Of a stretch of 23,424 nt of DNA, positions 7,113 through 16,022 are shown one piece after another. Made by a program: the position numbers and the translations under genes. The number at the start of each line of letters is the position of its first letter. Within the stretch, counting starts at the first letter, position 1. Below the pieces are notes generated by a model. It searched no databases. It was not told the DNA's origin and worked only from the letters and a program-made list of their open reading frames with translations. The stretch comes from an uncultured Candidatus Nitrosopelagicus sp. (GTDB taxonomy: Archaea > Thermoproteota > Nitrososphaeria > Nitrososphaerales > Nitrosopumilaceae). Location: positions 1 through 23,424 of the forward strand of contig CALBOT010000128.1 of assembly GCA_937896695.1 (NCBI GenBank), in the 5' to 3' direction.

Positions 7113-7934
7113 ATGTTGAAGACATACGCCGTTATTGGAGATCCGATTGAGCATTCATTATCACCGACAATCCATAATGCAGCATACAGGGAATTGGGAA
7201 TGGAATGTACATACATCGCATACAGAGTAGCCCAAGGTGATTTAGCTTCAGGTATAGAATCTTTAAAAAAAATTAAAATTTCAGGATTTAATGTAACAAT
7301 TCCTCATAAAGTAGAGATGATGAGTTATCTAGACAATGTAGATGAGAATTGTAAAAAAATTGGAGCAGTGAATACAGTGCTTAATGATGATGGCATATTA
7401 AGAGGATTCAATACCGACATGGACGGGTTTTTAGAACCAATTAAAAGAAAAGAAATTGAAATAAAAAATTCCAAAATTCTTCTACTTGGTGCAGGAGGAG
7501 CATCAAGAGCAATCATTGCGGGATTTCAAAAAGAAAATGCAAGAGAAATTACAATCGTAAACAGAACAAAGAGTAATGGCGATAAATTAGCAGAAATTTC
7601 AAAAGAATTGGGATTAAATGCATCTTCAAAAACAATTGAAGACATGGATTCACTTGATTCGGACTTTGATTTTATAGTAAATGCATCATCACTAGGATTA
7701 AAAAATGAAAATAACATAGTACCAGAAAAATTATTTGATGAAAAAACAACAGTTTACGACATAGTTTACAAACCAGTAAAAACAGATTTCATAAATAAAG
7801 CAAAGATGAAGAATTGTAAAATAATTTTTGGTTATGAGATGTTACTTGGACAAGCAATACGTTCATTTGAAATTTGGCTAGATAGAAAAGCTCCATATGA
7901 TGTGATGAAAAGATCCATACTAGGAGGTTTCTGA
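7113..7934 (+). CDS. aroE: Shikimate dehydrogenase
   Basis: The 273-residue product reduces 3-dehydroshikimate to shikimate with NADPH. The substrate-binding S15-LSP is followed by NVTIPHK with the catalytic K66. N87 (GAVNT) and D102 (NTDMDG) complete the active site. The Rossmann loop GAGGASRA (126-133) and the NRT motif (150-152) bind the cofactor and favour NADP. It is the first gene of a three-gene run with shikimate kinase and EPSP synthase, and its TGA overlaps the next ATG by one base. Length and motif order are normal for the family. Unlike the other units here it may have a 5' leader, since the best upstream box is about 130 bases away. Confidence 0.95.
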   Translation: MLKTYAVIGDPIEHSLSPTIHNAAYRELGMECTYIAYRVAQGDLASGIESLKKIKISGFNVTIPHKVEMMSYLDNVDENCKKIGAVNTVLNDDGILRGFNTDMDGFLEPIKRKEIEIKNSKILLLGAGGASRAIIAGFQKENAREITIVNRTKSNGDKLAEISKELGLNASSKTIEDMDSLDSDFDFIVNASSLGLKNENNIVPEKLFDEKTTVYDIVYKPVKTDFINKAKMKNCKIIFGYEMLLGQAIRSFEIWLDRKAPYDVMKRSILGGF

Positions 7935-8788
7935 TGACACAAGTAGTAGCCAAGGTATATGGCGCAGTTTCTATAGTAAATGCGATTGCTACAGGAAAGG
8001 GCTCAACACTAGGAATTGATACTTTTGTTGAAACAACATTAACAAAAAAAGATGGAAAAGGCATTCATATCACATCAGAAAACAAAACAATCAGTTCACG
8101 ATTAATAAATAAATTAATTGAAAATATGATTCCAAAGAAAATTTTAGATAATACCAAACTAGAACTAGACTTTAAATCAAACATACCAACAGGATACGGA
8201 TTAAAGAGTTCTAGTGCAATTTCATCAGCAGTTATTTTATCATGTGCAAAAGCCTTTGGAAAAACTATGAGTGATGAAGAAATTTTGAAATTAGGTGCAA
8301 AAACATCAATTCAGACAAAAGTTAGCATTACCGGGGCATATGATGATGCATGCGCATGTCATTTTGGAGGTTTCAATGTAACTGACAATTCAAAGATGAA
8401 ATTGTTGAACAGAGAATTAGCTCCAAAAGAACTACAAGCAATAATATTTTTACCAAAATCAAGAAAAAGAGGAAATTTAAAAAAATTAAAGAACTTCAAA
8501 AATGCTTTCGAGCAATCGTGGAGACTAGCAAAAAACTCTGACTATTGGAATGCAGCAATATTGAATGGAATTGCTACAACATCAATTTTAAATTCAGAAC
8601 CAAACTTAATCATGAAATTAATGGAGAGAGGTGCACGGTGTGCAACAATTTCAGGAAATGGACCTTCAGTAATGGCAATTGTAGATAAAAAGAATAAATC
8701 AAGAGTTGAAAAAGAATTTTCAGAATTAGACGGAAATATAATGATAGCAAATATCAATAACAAAAAGGCGTATGTTCATGAACTGTAA
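7934..8788 (+). CDS. aroK: Archaeal shikimate kinase, GHMP type
   Basis: The 284-residue product is of the GHMP kinase fold (MJ1440 type), the archaeal replacement for bacterial AroK/AroL. It phosphorylates shikimate at the 3-position. The ATP loop IPTGYGLKSSSA spans 84-95. The conserved GAYDDA (about 134-139) carries the acidic residues of the active site, and ISGNGPS near the C-terminus is the third GHMP motif. Homoserine kinase is a related alternative by sequence, but its place between aroE and aroA, with one-base and 17-base overlaps, points firmly to shikimate. Confidence 0.92.
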   Translation: MTQVVAKVYGAVSIVNAIATGKGSTLGIDTFVETTLTKKDGKGIHITSENKTISSRLINKLIENMIPKKILDNTKLELDFKSNIPTGYGLKSSSAISSAVILSCAKAFGKTMSDEEILKLGAKTSIQTKVSITGAYDDACACHFGGFNVTDNSKMKLLNRELAPKELQAIIFLPKSRKRGNLKKLKNFKNAFEQSWRLAKNSDYWNAAILNGIATTSILNSEPNLIMKLMERGARCATISGNGPSVMAIVDKKNKSRVEKEFSELDGNIMIANINNKKAYVHEL

Positions 8789-10040
8789 TATTCAAAAATC
8801 TAAACTAAATGGAAGAATAGTATGTCCATCCAATAAGAGCTATACACATAGAGCAATATTTCTTGCAGCATTATCAGATGGGAAAAGCATAGTAAAAAAA
8901 ATTCTGCGTTCAAATGATATTCTGGCCACAATTAATGCGTGTAAAGGATTCGGTGTAGAAGTAGAAGAAGTTGAAGATAAAGTAACAATCAACAATACAA
9001 TTGATTCAACCGTTGAGAATTCAATGATAAATGCCGAAAATTCAGGAACAACTATCAGAATTGCCATTGCCATTGCAGCATTATCAGGCGGAAATACAAT
9101 ACTAACAGGAGATGAGAGTTTAAAGAAAAGGCCAATGCAGCCTATATTAGATTCGCTAGAAACAATGGGTGTAAAAACAGAATCAGATAATGGTAAACCA
9201 CCAATACACATCAATGGAAAAATTAACGGTAATGAAATTAGCATTAAAGGAGATATTTCAAGTCAGTTCATTTCTGCATTAATGATAATTGGACCAAGAT
9301 TACCCGAAGGTCTAACAATAAATGTCGAAGGGGAATTGGTATCAAAACCATACGTCGATTTAACAATAGCAATCATGAAAAAATTTGGCGTAGAAGTAAA
9401 AATTGAAGAAGAATACAAAAGATATTCCATCATACATCAGATTTACAAACCAACGACATTCTCAATTCCATCTGATTTTTCTAATTTAGCATTGCTTTTA
9501 GCAGCAAATGTTTTGTTAGGAGACGGACTCACAATCGAGATAAATTTAGGCGACATGCCACAAGGTGACGAAGCAATTGTAGATATTTTAGAGAAATTAG
9601 GAGTGAATGTAACACTAGAAGAAGATATCATTACAACAGAATCACCACCGTTACTAAAAGGTGGAAAATTTGATTTATCAGATACGCCAGATCTCTTACC
9701 AGCAGTGGCAATTCTAGCATTAAAATCAGAAAAACCAATCGAATTGTTTAATGTCAAACATGCAAGATACAAAGAAACAGATAGAATTGCAATACTATCA
9801 AGAGAACTTAAAAAAATAGGATTAGAGATAGATGAAAAGGAAGATGGATTAATTTTGAAGAAACCAGAAGAAGTACATTCTGCAGAACTTAATTCAGAAA
9901 GTGATCACAGATTATTCATGGCACTTTCCATAGTAGGGATGTTTGTTGGAGATTGTACAGTTTCAGACCCAGAGTCGGTAAAAGTTTCATATCCAGAATT
10001 TATTTCAGATATGAAAAATGTCGGTGCTGATTTTAAATAA
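8772..10040 (+). CDS. aroA: 3-phosphoshikimate 1-carboxyvinyltransferase (EPSP synthase)
   Basis: The 422-residue product transfers the enolpyruvyl group of PEP to shikimate 3-phosphate. Conserved features appear in order: PSNKSYTHR (19-27, with K22, S23 and R27), NSGTTIR (90-96), K119-R120 with D114, the QFISAL segment, SDTPDLLP (303-310) and KETDR (334-338). DHRLFMA near the C-terminus is also conserved. All the substrate-binding residues I can place are present. The start lies inside the end of the shikimate kinase gene (17-base overlap; a second ATG at 8778 is possible). The next gene is convergent, and its stop is only two bases away. Confidence 0.95.
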   Translation: MFMNCNIQKSKLNGRIVCPSNKSYTHRAIFLAALSDGKSIVKKILRSNDILATINACKGFGVEVEEVEDKVTINNTIDSTVENSMINAENSGTTIRIAIAIAALSGGNTILTGDESLKKRPMQPILDSLETMGVKTESDNGKPPIHINGKINGNEISIKGDISSQFISALMIIGPRLPEGLTINVEGELVSKPYVDLTIAIMKKFGVEVKIEEEYKRYSIIHQIYKPTTFSIPSDFSNLALLLAANVLLGDGLTIEINLGDMPQGDEAIVDILEKLGVNVTLEEDIITTESPPLLKGGKFDLSDTPDLLPAVAILALKSEKPIELFNVKHARYKETDRIAILSRELKKIGLEIDEKEDGLILKKPEEVHSAELNSESDHRLFMALSIVGMFVGDCTVSDPESVKVSYPEFISDMKNVGADFK

Positions 10041-10042
10041 AA

Positions 10043-10861
10043 TTATGTTCCAATTTTGATATCAGACGTACAGATAGATCTAATTGTCTCAATAGCAGAT
10101 AAAATTGCAAGTCGACTTGTGCGAGGGTTATTGGAATCAGGCACATTTTCAATTTTAGTTGTAATTTGACCAAATTTTCCACGAGCTGCAATCTCATGAG
10201 TATTTTTTGTGGTGGTCGGATCAGCTATTATTTTCACAATGGTTTCATGACTTCCTAATCCAGAAATGCTAAGTAATGCAGAAACATTGATGTTTTTTGG
10301 AAATAATCTCACAGCTTCACTTGCAGTTCCTTCAAAAATTGTTGATGGTTCATTAATTTCATCAAGATTTATTTTAAAATCATCAAAAAATTTTGCACCC
10401 TTTAATGAATTAGGATGTTTTGTGGTGGTCAAAACAACAGAATCAAGTTCATTTTTTACAGATTTTATTGCATCAATTCCAGATATTGCACCAGATGGAA
10501 GATAAACTGTTTTCTTCAATTCTTTACATGCATCAGAAATTATTTCAAATACAGATTCATCTAGAAGAGCACCACTACTCATTATTACAAGATCTTTTCT
10601 ATTTTGGAGAATACTTAATGCATTATCACTAACGGCGTCTTGTGATGCAGCTTCAACTACCAAATCAATAGGATTCGAAGACAAGAGATGAACATTTTCT
10701 ACAATTTCAGGCTTGTTCTTTAATTTACTAGCAAGGGATGTAGATTTCTCTTTATCTTCATCAAAGATATGAGTTAATTTTGCAGGAATTATACCAGTAT
10801 CAATTGCAATTGCAATTTGCGTTCCAATAGAACCACATCCAAGCAAGCCAATTCGTTTCAT
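10043..10861 (-). CDS. nadX: L-aspartate dehydrogenase
   Basis: From the ATG at 10861 the product has 272 residues. It oxidises aspartate to iminoaspartate, the first step of NAD synthesis, in place of NadB. The Rossmann loop GLLGCGSIGT starts at residue 5. GAISGIDA in the middle and the C-terminal NTHEI..RG.FG followed by ENVP...NP.TS are typical of aspartate dehydrogenases. The frame extends 22 codons further upstream, but that stretch has no family similarity, and a TATA-like box lies 25.5 bases from 10861. It sits between two aro operons and diverges from aroC. No nadA or nadC is visible in the window. Confidence 0.88.
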   Translation of the reverse strand: MKRIGLLGCGSIGTQIAIAIDTGIIPAKLTHIFDEDKEKSTSLASKLKNKPEIVENVHLLSSNPIDLVVEAASQDAVSDNALSILQNRKDLVIMSSGALLDESVFEIISDACKELKKTVYLPSGAISGIDAIKSVKNELDSVVLTTTKHPNSLKGAKFFDDFKINLDEINEPSTIFEGTASEAVRLFPKNINVSALLSISGLGSHETIVKIIADPTTTKNTHEIAARGKFGQITTKIENVPDSNNPRTSRLAILSAIETIRSICTSDIKIGT

Positions 10862-10883
10862 GATATTCTTTAATGAAATTTTG

Positions 10884-10889
10884 TAAATA
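10884..10889 (-). promoter_or_regulatory. TATA-like box of nadX
   Basis: On the minus strand this reads TATTTA, centred 25.5 bases from the ATG at 10861. It fixes the start and excludes the longer frame. Confidence 0.5.
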
Positions 10890-10914
10890 AACTCTAAGTT
10901 TATGCGTATAACGA

Positions 10915-10920
10915 TTATAA
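10915..10920 (+). promoter_or_regulatory. TATA-like box of the aroC operon
   Basis: TTATAA is centred 26.5 bases before the TTG at 10944 and 23.5 before the TTG at 10941, favouring 10944 as a leaderless start. Confidence 0.5.
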
Positions 10921-10943
10921 GCATCATAGACGATCTTTGATTG

Positions 10944-12038
10944 TTGAACAGTAATTCAATTGGTAGAAGACTAGTTTTGACTAGTTTTGGTGAGAGTCAC
11001 GGTAAATGTATTGGAGCAGTTTTAGATGGCTGTCCAGCAGGGTTAGAATTAGAAGAAAAAGATATTCAAAAAATGCTAGACTTGAGAAAACCGGGACAAT
11101 CTCTTGTATCTACACAAAGAAAAGAAGGTGACATAGTAGAAATTCTAACAGGTACATTCAGAGGATATACAACAGGAGCACCAATTACAATGGTAATTTG
11201 GAATAAAGATCAAAAATCAATTGCGTATGAAAAATTAAGAACTGAAATGCGTCCAGGACATTCAGATTATCCAGCATATATGAAATACAACAAATTTAAT
11301 GATCATAGAGGAGGAGGAAGATTTTCAGGTAGATTGACTGCCACACATGTTATGGGCGGAGCCATTGCTAGAAAATTACTAAAAGATACAATCGGAGTTG
11401 AGACAAATTCTTACACGACACAAATTGGAAAAATAAAAATGGAAAAAGCAGCAACAAAAAAAGAATTCAAATCCATTTATACAAATGATGTAAGGTGTCC
11501 TGAAAAAAATACAGCGCAAAAAATGAAGAGTGTCATACTAGATGCCAGGAAAAAAGGAGACTCTTTGGGAGGAATTATAGAATCAATTACCACTAATTTA
11601 CCTGTAGGCTTAGGTGAACCAATTTTTGGTTCATTAGAATCAGACATTAGTAAAGCAATTTTCTCGATTCCAGCAGTGAAAGGAATTGAATTTGGTTCAG
11701 GTTTTGCAGGTTCTGAAAAATTTGGATCAGAAAATAATGATGCATACATTATGAAAGGAGGAAAGGTTTCAACAAAGACCAACAATTCAGGAGGAATTTT
11801 AGGAGGAATTTCTAATGGAATGCCAATTACAATTAGAGTTGCATTCAAACCCGCATCATCAATTTCTCAGATTCAACAGAGTATAGACATAAAAAAGAAA
11901 AAATCAATAAAACTACAGGTAGGAGGAAGACATGATCCATGTGTAGTTCCACGTGCACCTCCAGTAGTTGATTCATTGGTTGCATTAACAATAGCTGATC
12001 ATGCATTACTTAGTGGTTCTATAAAACCAACATTGTGA
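10944..12038 (+). CDS. aroC: Chorismate synthase
   Basis: The product, 364 residues from the TTG at 10944, makes chorismate from EPSP with reduced FMN. FGESHG (15-20) is the family signature. DLRKPGQS, the HSDYPAY segment, DHRGGGRFSGR and the C-terminal GGRHDPC...RAPP are all present, so the FMN- and EPSP-binding residues look intact. No ATG is available at the N-terminus. Two adjacent TTG codons (10941 and 10944) are the candidates, and the promoter spacing favours the second. It begins a run with the chorismate mutase/aminotransferase, tyrA and a NUDIX gene, so chorismate made here is passed straight to the tyrosine branch. Confidence 0.95.
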   Translation: MNSNSIGRRLVLTSFGESHGKCIGAVLDGCPAGLELEEKDIQKMLDLRKPGQSLVSTQRKEGDIVEILTGTFRGYTTGAPITMVIWNKDQKSIAYEKLRTEMRPGHSDYPAYMKYNKFNDHRGGGRFSGRLTATHVMGGAIARKLLKDTIGVETNSYTTQIGKIKMEKAATKKEFKSIYTNDVRCPEKNTAQKMKSVILDARKKGDSLGGIIESITTNLPVGLGEPIFGSLESDISKAIFSIPAVKGIEFGSGFAGSEKFGSENNDAYIMKGGKVSTKTNNSGGILGGISNGMPITIRVAFKPASSISQIQQSIDIKKKKSIKLQVGGRHDPCVVPRAPPVVDSLVALTIADHALLSGSIKPTL

Positions 12039-12040
12039 AA

Positions 12041-13396
12041 ATGACCGAAATAGACGAGTTAAGAAAGAAAATAGAAATAATTACAATTGAAATGTTATCT
12101 CTACTAAAAACAAGAACAGAAATTGCACAAGAAATTGGAAAAATAAAAAATCAACAAGGAATGAGTGTTTCTAATGAATCAAGAGAAGACGAACTCAGAG
12201 AACTAGTGAAAAAAAAATGTCAAGAAATTGATTTTGATTCAAATACTGCATTAAAATTCTTGAATTTTTTACTAAACGAATCGATAAAAGTTCAATCTTC
12301 AACATCAAATACACATTTAGCAATTTTTCTTAAAGCAAAAGAACTGGAACAGCAAGGAAAGAAGATTATTCATTTAGAAGTAGGTGAACCTGATTTTCAG
12401 CCTCCATCAAATGTGAAAAAATCATTATCAGAGGTGTATGATAAAGGATTTGGAAAGTATGGTCCAGCTAAAGGATTACCAGAATTTAGGACAAAATTGG
12501 CAGAATTTGCAAATAACAATTTTGATTCCAAAATAAATTTTGAAAATGTGATGGTTACTCCAGGTGCAAGATTTGGTGTTTTTCTCGCAATCTCTACATT
12601 ATTAGATCCTAGTGACGAGATAATAGTGATTGAACCTGCATGGCCAGCATATAGACAATGTGCAATCAACTCAGGCATCAAAGTGAGAAGTATTAAAACA
12701 AAATTAGAGAACAAGTGGGAACCAGATCTTAATGAAATTTCTTCATGTATTAACGAAAATACAAAGATGATTGTTCTTAATTATCCAAACAATCCTACTG
12801 GAAAAATTTTGCCTAAAACACTACAAAATCAAATTGTCAACATTGCAAAAGAAAATGATTTGTATATTCTAAGTGACGAGATCTACAGTAATTATTCAAA
12901 TGGAGAATGGAATAGTATTTTATCGTACAATTATGAAAAATCGATCGTCACACAGTCATTTTCAAAATCACATTCCATGACAGGTTATAGAATTGGTTAT
13001 TTGATATCTAGTAAAGATATAATCGAAAGATTGACAAAATTGCAAGCACTTTGTTTAACAAATGTTTCAGAACCAATTCAATATACAGCAATGAAATCAT
13101 TAAATGAAAATGTTGCAGAAAATGCAAAAATTATGAATGAGAGACTGAAAAAATTAGAAGAAATTTGTAAAGAAATGGAATTAGAATTTGTAAAGCCTGA
13201 TGGTGCAATGTACATTTTTGCACGCACAAAGACCCCCATCAACACATCAGAATTATCAGAAAAATTGCTAAATCAAGGAGTGGCCATAGCGCCAGGTATA
13301 GGATTTGGGGATTATAATGAGTTTTTTAGAATATCTGCATGTTTGGATATAAAAACACTAATTGAAGGCATGGATATAATAAAAACTAGGTTATAG
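12041..13396 (+). CDS. Fused chorismate mutase (AroQ type) and class I aminotransferase
   Basis: The 451-residue product has two domains. Residues 1-85 are an all-helical AroQ chorismate mutase: R8, R25, K36, R48 and E49 match the catalytic residues of the E. coli domain (R11, R28, K39, R51, E52), while the position of its D48 is N45 here. From about 88 comes a complete PLP aminotransferase of the aspartate type, with YPNNPTGK, LSDEIYSNY, SFSK (K309, PLP lysine) and a C-terminal FFRIS arginine. The fusion suggests chorismate to prephenate to arogenate in one protein, inferred because the next gene is tyrA. Transamination of hydroxyphenylpyruvate or aspartate are alternatives. A GTG at 12035, overlapping the aroC stop, is a second possible start. 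Confidence 0.88.
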   Translation: MTEIDELRKKIEIITIEMLSLLKTRTEIAQEIGKIKNQQGMSVSNESREDELRELVKKKCQEIDFDSNTALKFLNFLLNESIKVQSSTSNTHLAIFLKAKELEQQGKKIIHLEVGEPDFQPPSNVKKSLSEVYDKGFGKYGPAKGLPEFRTKLAEFANNNFDSKINFENVMVTPGARFGVFLAISTLLDPSDEIIVIEPAWPAYRQCAINSGIKVRSIKTKLENKWEPDLNEISSCINENTKMIVLNYPNNPTGKILPKTLQNQIVNIAKENDLYILSDEIYSNYSNGEWNSILSYNYEKSIVTQSFSKSHSMTGYRIGYLISSKDIIERLTKLQALCLTNVSEPIQYTAMKSLNENVAENAKIMNERLKKLEEICKEMELEFVKPDGAMYIFARTKTPINTSELSEKLLNQGVAIAPGIGFGDYNEFFRISACLDIKTLIEGMDIIKTRL

Positions 13397-13403
13397 ATTC
13401 AGA

Positions 13404-14255
13404 ATGGCAAAAACAATTGCAATAATTGGTGCAGGAGGCGCAATGGGAAAATGGTTTTCCGAATATTTTTCAAAAAAGGGATTCGAGGTTACCGGCTTTG
13501 ACAATACAAATCCAGTTGCAAAAAATATTAAAAAAGCAGAATCACTAATTAGTGCAATTTTGAATGTCGATTATGTTTTATTATCAACACCAACTAAAAA
13601 AACACCAGAAATAATCAGATTAATTGCAAAGGAGATGAAAAGGGAATCATATTTGATAGACATTACTTCACAAAAATCAAAAACAGCAACTGCATTAGGA
13701 AAAATTCCTGCAAAAGTTTCACCAATCTGTATGCATCCAATGTTTGGACCAGGTGCAAAAAATCTAAAAAATCATAATATTGTATTAGTTCCAATTAAAG
13801 ATGGTAAAAAAGAACTTAATGTTGCAAAAACTCTTTTCCCAGATGGCAATTTCGTTACAATTGATTCAACTGAACACGATAAAAAAATTGCAATGATTCT
13901 AGGATTAACTCATTTAATCAACATAGCATTTGCAAATATTTTAGCAAAAGATGACAAAATATCACTTACAGAAAAAATGGCAGGAACTACATTCAAAGCT
14001 CAAAAAATATTAGCAGAAAGTATCATGACAGAATCACCAGAGTTGATTGAAACCATAATATCAAATCCAGAAATTCGAAAAGTTGCAGAGGAATTTTGGA
14101 AAGATGTTGGAAGATTATTAGCATCGGCTCAAGAAGGAAAAGGCGAAGAGATTATAGATTATATCAATACAAACAAAGAAAAAATCTCTCAAAATGTTGA
14201 CCTAGAAAAATCTTATAAAAAATTAACAAAGATGGTCAATACAATTGATAAATAA
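13404..14255 (+). CDS. tyrA: Prephenate or arogenate dehydrogenase (TyrA)
   Basis: The 283-residue single-domain TyrA oxidatively decarboxylates prephenate or arogenate on the way to tyrosine. The nucleotide loop GAGGAMG (9-15) is followed by D33 after the second strand, which favours NAD over NADP. HPMFGPG (H111) and LTHLINIAFAN (H170) are TyrA signatures, and the helical C-terminal half forms the dimer domain. No regulatory ACT domain is attached. Its place directly after a mutase/aminotransferase fusion suggests arogenate as substrate, but that cannot be settled from the motifs I can read. It starts 7 bases after the preceding stop and shares one base with the NUDIX start. Confidence 0.9.
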   Translation: MAKTIAIIGAGGAMGKWFSEYFSKKGFEVTGFDNTNPVAKNIKKAESLISAILNVDYVLLSTPTKKTPEIIRLIAKEMKRESYLIDITSQKSKTATALGKIPAKVSPICMHPMFGPGAKNLKNHNIVLVPIKDGKKELNVAKTLFPDGNFVTIDSTEHDKKIAMILGLTHLINIAFANILAKDDKISLTEKMAGTTFKAQKILAESIMTESPELIETIISNPEIRKVAEEFWKDVGRLLASAQEGKGEEIIDYINTNKEKISQNVDLEKSYKKLTKMVNTIDK

Positions 14256-14659
14256 TGCATAAAACAAAAATCGTTACTACATTTTTAACAAACTCAGGAA
14301 AAATTTTACTCTTAAAACGAAGTGAAAAAGTAAAATCAATGAAAAATCTTTGGGCAGGAATTAGTGGAATTATAGAAAATGATGAAAAACCACTTAATCG
14401 TGCAATAATTGAAATTTTTGAAGAAGTTGGAATTAAAAAATCAGAGGTAGAATTACTTAAAGAAGGAGAGGTTATCATGATTGAATCTCCTCAGTACGTA
14501 AATCATCAGTGGGAAGTTTACCCATTTCTATTTTCTTGTAATCATAAAGAGATTAAGTTGAATTGGGAAAATTCAGATGCAAAATGGATTTATGTTGATG
14601 AAATAAAAAATTTTACAACAGTACCAAGTCTTGAAAAAGTCTTAACTAGATTGTTTTAA
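14255..14659 (+). CDS. NUDIX hydrolase
   Basis: The 134-residue product is a single NUDIX domain, a hydrolase of nucleoside diphosphates linked to another group. The NUDIX box runs from G38 to I60: G38, E44, E53, E56, E57 and G59 are in place, but the usual Arg before the first metal-binding Glu is I52. The metal-binding glutamates remain, so activity is plausible. The substrate cannot be told from sequence. It ends the aroC operon, with its ATG overlapping the tyrA stop (TAATG), which may only reflect convenient co-transcription. Its last 18 bases overlap the end of convergent thiC. Confidence 0.85.
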   Translation: MHKTKIVTTFLTNSGKILLLKRSEKVKSMKNLWAGISGIIENDEKPLNRAIIEIFEEVGIKKSEVELLKEGEVIMIESPQYVNHQWEVYPFLFSCNHKEIKLNWENSDAKWIYVDEIKNFTTVPSLEKVLTRLF

Positions 14660-15970
14660 TTTTTCAGGTTCTTTTTCGTATTTTCTTTGTTGTGGTAGCA
14701 TTAGATAAACACATGCACCACCACACATTGTACAAGGTACATTGTTACCAGGATGTTGACCTGTTCTTCCATGAATTTTAGCTGCTAATTCAGGATCAAT
14801 TGATAATGCTAATTGTTTTTCCCAATCCAAAGTTCTTCTAGCTTCAGTCATTTTCATATCCCATTTGATTGCTTTTTCTCTAATTTTTACTAAATCGCCC
14901 GCATGTGCAGCTATACGATATGCAATTAGACCTGCTTTGACTTCTTCAGCATTAGGTAATGCAAGATGCTCAGATGGAGTTAGATAGCACAAAAGGTCAA
15001 CACCCTCACTGGCAGATACTGCAGCACCAATTGCACTTGCAATATGATCATGACCAGATGCAATATCAGTCACCAGAGGTCCCAAAACATAGTAAGGGAC
15101 ATCACCAATCAGGGATTTTGCCAGTCTTACATTTGCTGCAACTTCATTTAGTGGCACATGCCCAGGACCTTCAATCATAACTTGAACATCTTTTTCATTT
15201 GCGCGTTTAGCCAATCTTGAGATATTAATCATCTCTTGAACTTGTAATTCATCATGTGAATCTAAAATTGAACCAGGTCTTAATGCATCACCTAAACTAA
15301 ATGTCACATCATATTTTTGAGCCAATTCCATCATATAGTCATAATGTGTAATGTATGGATTTTCTTTATCATACTTTAACATCCATGCTGCAGTAATTGT
15401 TCCACCTTTACTTACAACACCTGCATGACGTTCAACTTTTAGTATTCGTTTTGCAATTTCTTTTGTTATTCCAGAATGGATTGTTGTATAATCAACACCA
15501 TCTTTGATGTTATTTTCAAATGCTTTAAGAAAATCATCTTCTGTTATATCTAACGGATTCTTATGTTTCTCCACTCCAAAATTGTATGCCTCATAAATTG
15601 GCACAGTTCCAAAAGTAATTGGCGCAACTTCCAAAAGCTTTCTTCTAACAATTCCAACATCACCACCATCACTCAAATCCATAATTGTATCTGCATGATA
15701 TTTTACTGCAACTTTTGCTTTCTCAATTTCTTCATCAATATTGACATTCAAAGTTGAAGTACCAATATTCACATTGACTTTGGTTTTTGTACCCTTACCA
15801 ATAGCAACATTATGGATGTTTTCTTTACGTACATTGTTACTTGGTATAATTATTGAACCACTTGCAACCTTGGGAATTAACCAATCAAGTGTAACATCTT
15901 CATCTTTTGCTACCTGTCTCATTTCATCAGTAGCCATACCTCTACGTGCAGAAGTCATTTGTGTTGCCAT
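14642..15970 (-). CDS. thiC: Phosphomethylpyrimidine synthase ThiC
   Basis: The product, 442 residues from the ATG at 15970, rearranges aminoimidazole ribotide to the HMP-P pyrimidine of thiamine by radical SAM chemistry. The N-terminal AR.G and the long barrel with GTVPIYEA, FSLGDALRPG, MIEGPGHVP and YVLGPLVTDIASGHDH are all ThiC signatures. The C-terminal cluster motif is C413-TM-C416-GGA-C420, that is CX2CX3C, one residue shorter than the CX2CX4C of proteobacterial ThiC. An upstream in-frame TTG at 15985 would add five residues. The ATG is preferred because it is 26.5 bases from a TATA-like box. It diverges from thiDN and overlaps the NUDIX gene at its end. Confidence 0.95.
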   Translation of the reverse strand: MATQMTSARRGMATDEMRQVAKDEDVTLDWLIPKVASGSIIIPSNNVRKENIHNVAIGKGTKTKVNVNIGTSTLNVNIDEEIEKAKVAVKYHADTIMDLSDGGDVGIVRRKLLEVAPITFGTVPIYEAYNFGVEKHKNPLDITEDDFLKAFENNIKDGVDYTTIHSGITKEIAKRILKVERHAGVVSKGGTITAAWMLKYDKENPYITHYDYMMELAQKYDVTFSLGDALRPGSILDSHDELQVQEMINISRLAKRANEKDVQVMIEGPGHVPLNEVAANVRLAKSLIGDVPYYVLGPLVTDIASGHDHIASAIGAAVSASEGVDLLCYLTPSEHLALPNAEEVKAGLIAYRIAAHAGDLVKIREKAIKWDMKMTEARRTLDWEKQLALSIDPELAAKIHGRTGQHPGNNVPCTMCGGACVYLMLPQQRKYEKEPEKLKQSS

Positions 15971-15993
15971 ATCATAAATTGTCAAATGGTGGA

Positions 15994-15999
15994 TTTAAA
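15994..15999. promoter_or_regulatory. Palindromic TATA-like box shared by thiC and thiDN
   Basis: TTTAAA is its own reverse complement, and its centre (15996.5) is exactly 26.5 bases from both the thiC ATG (15970) and the thiDN ATG (16023). It is the best-placed box on either strand, so one element may direct both leaderless transcripts. A nearby TATAT at 16007-16011 is too close to either start to serve. Confidence 0.55.
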
Positions 16000-16022
16000 C
16001 AATCGTATATCTTACGATCATC

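Noticed and set aside
10862..10927. N-terminal 22-codon extension of nadX
   Set aside because: It precedes the Rossmann start MKRIGLLG without family similarity and covers the likely promoter box.
16007..16011. TATAT as the promoter box of thiDN
   Set aside because: It is only about 14 bases from the ATG, too close; the TTTAAA at 15994-15999 has the right spacing.
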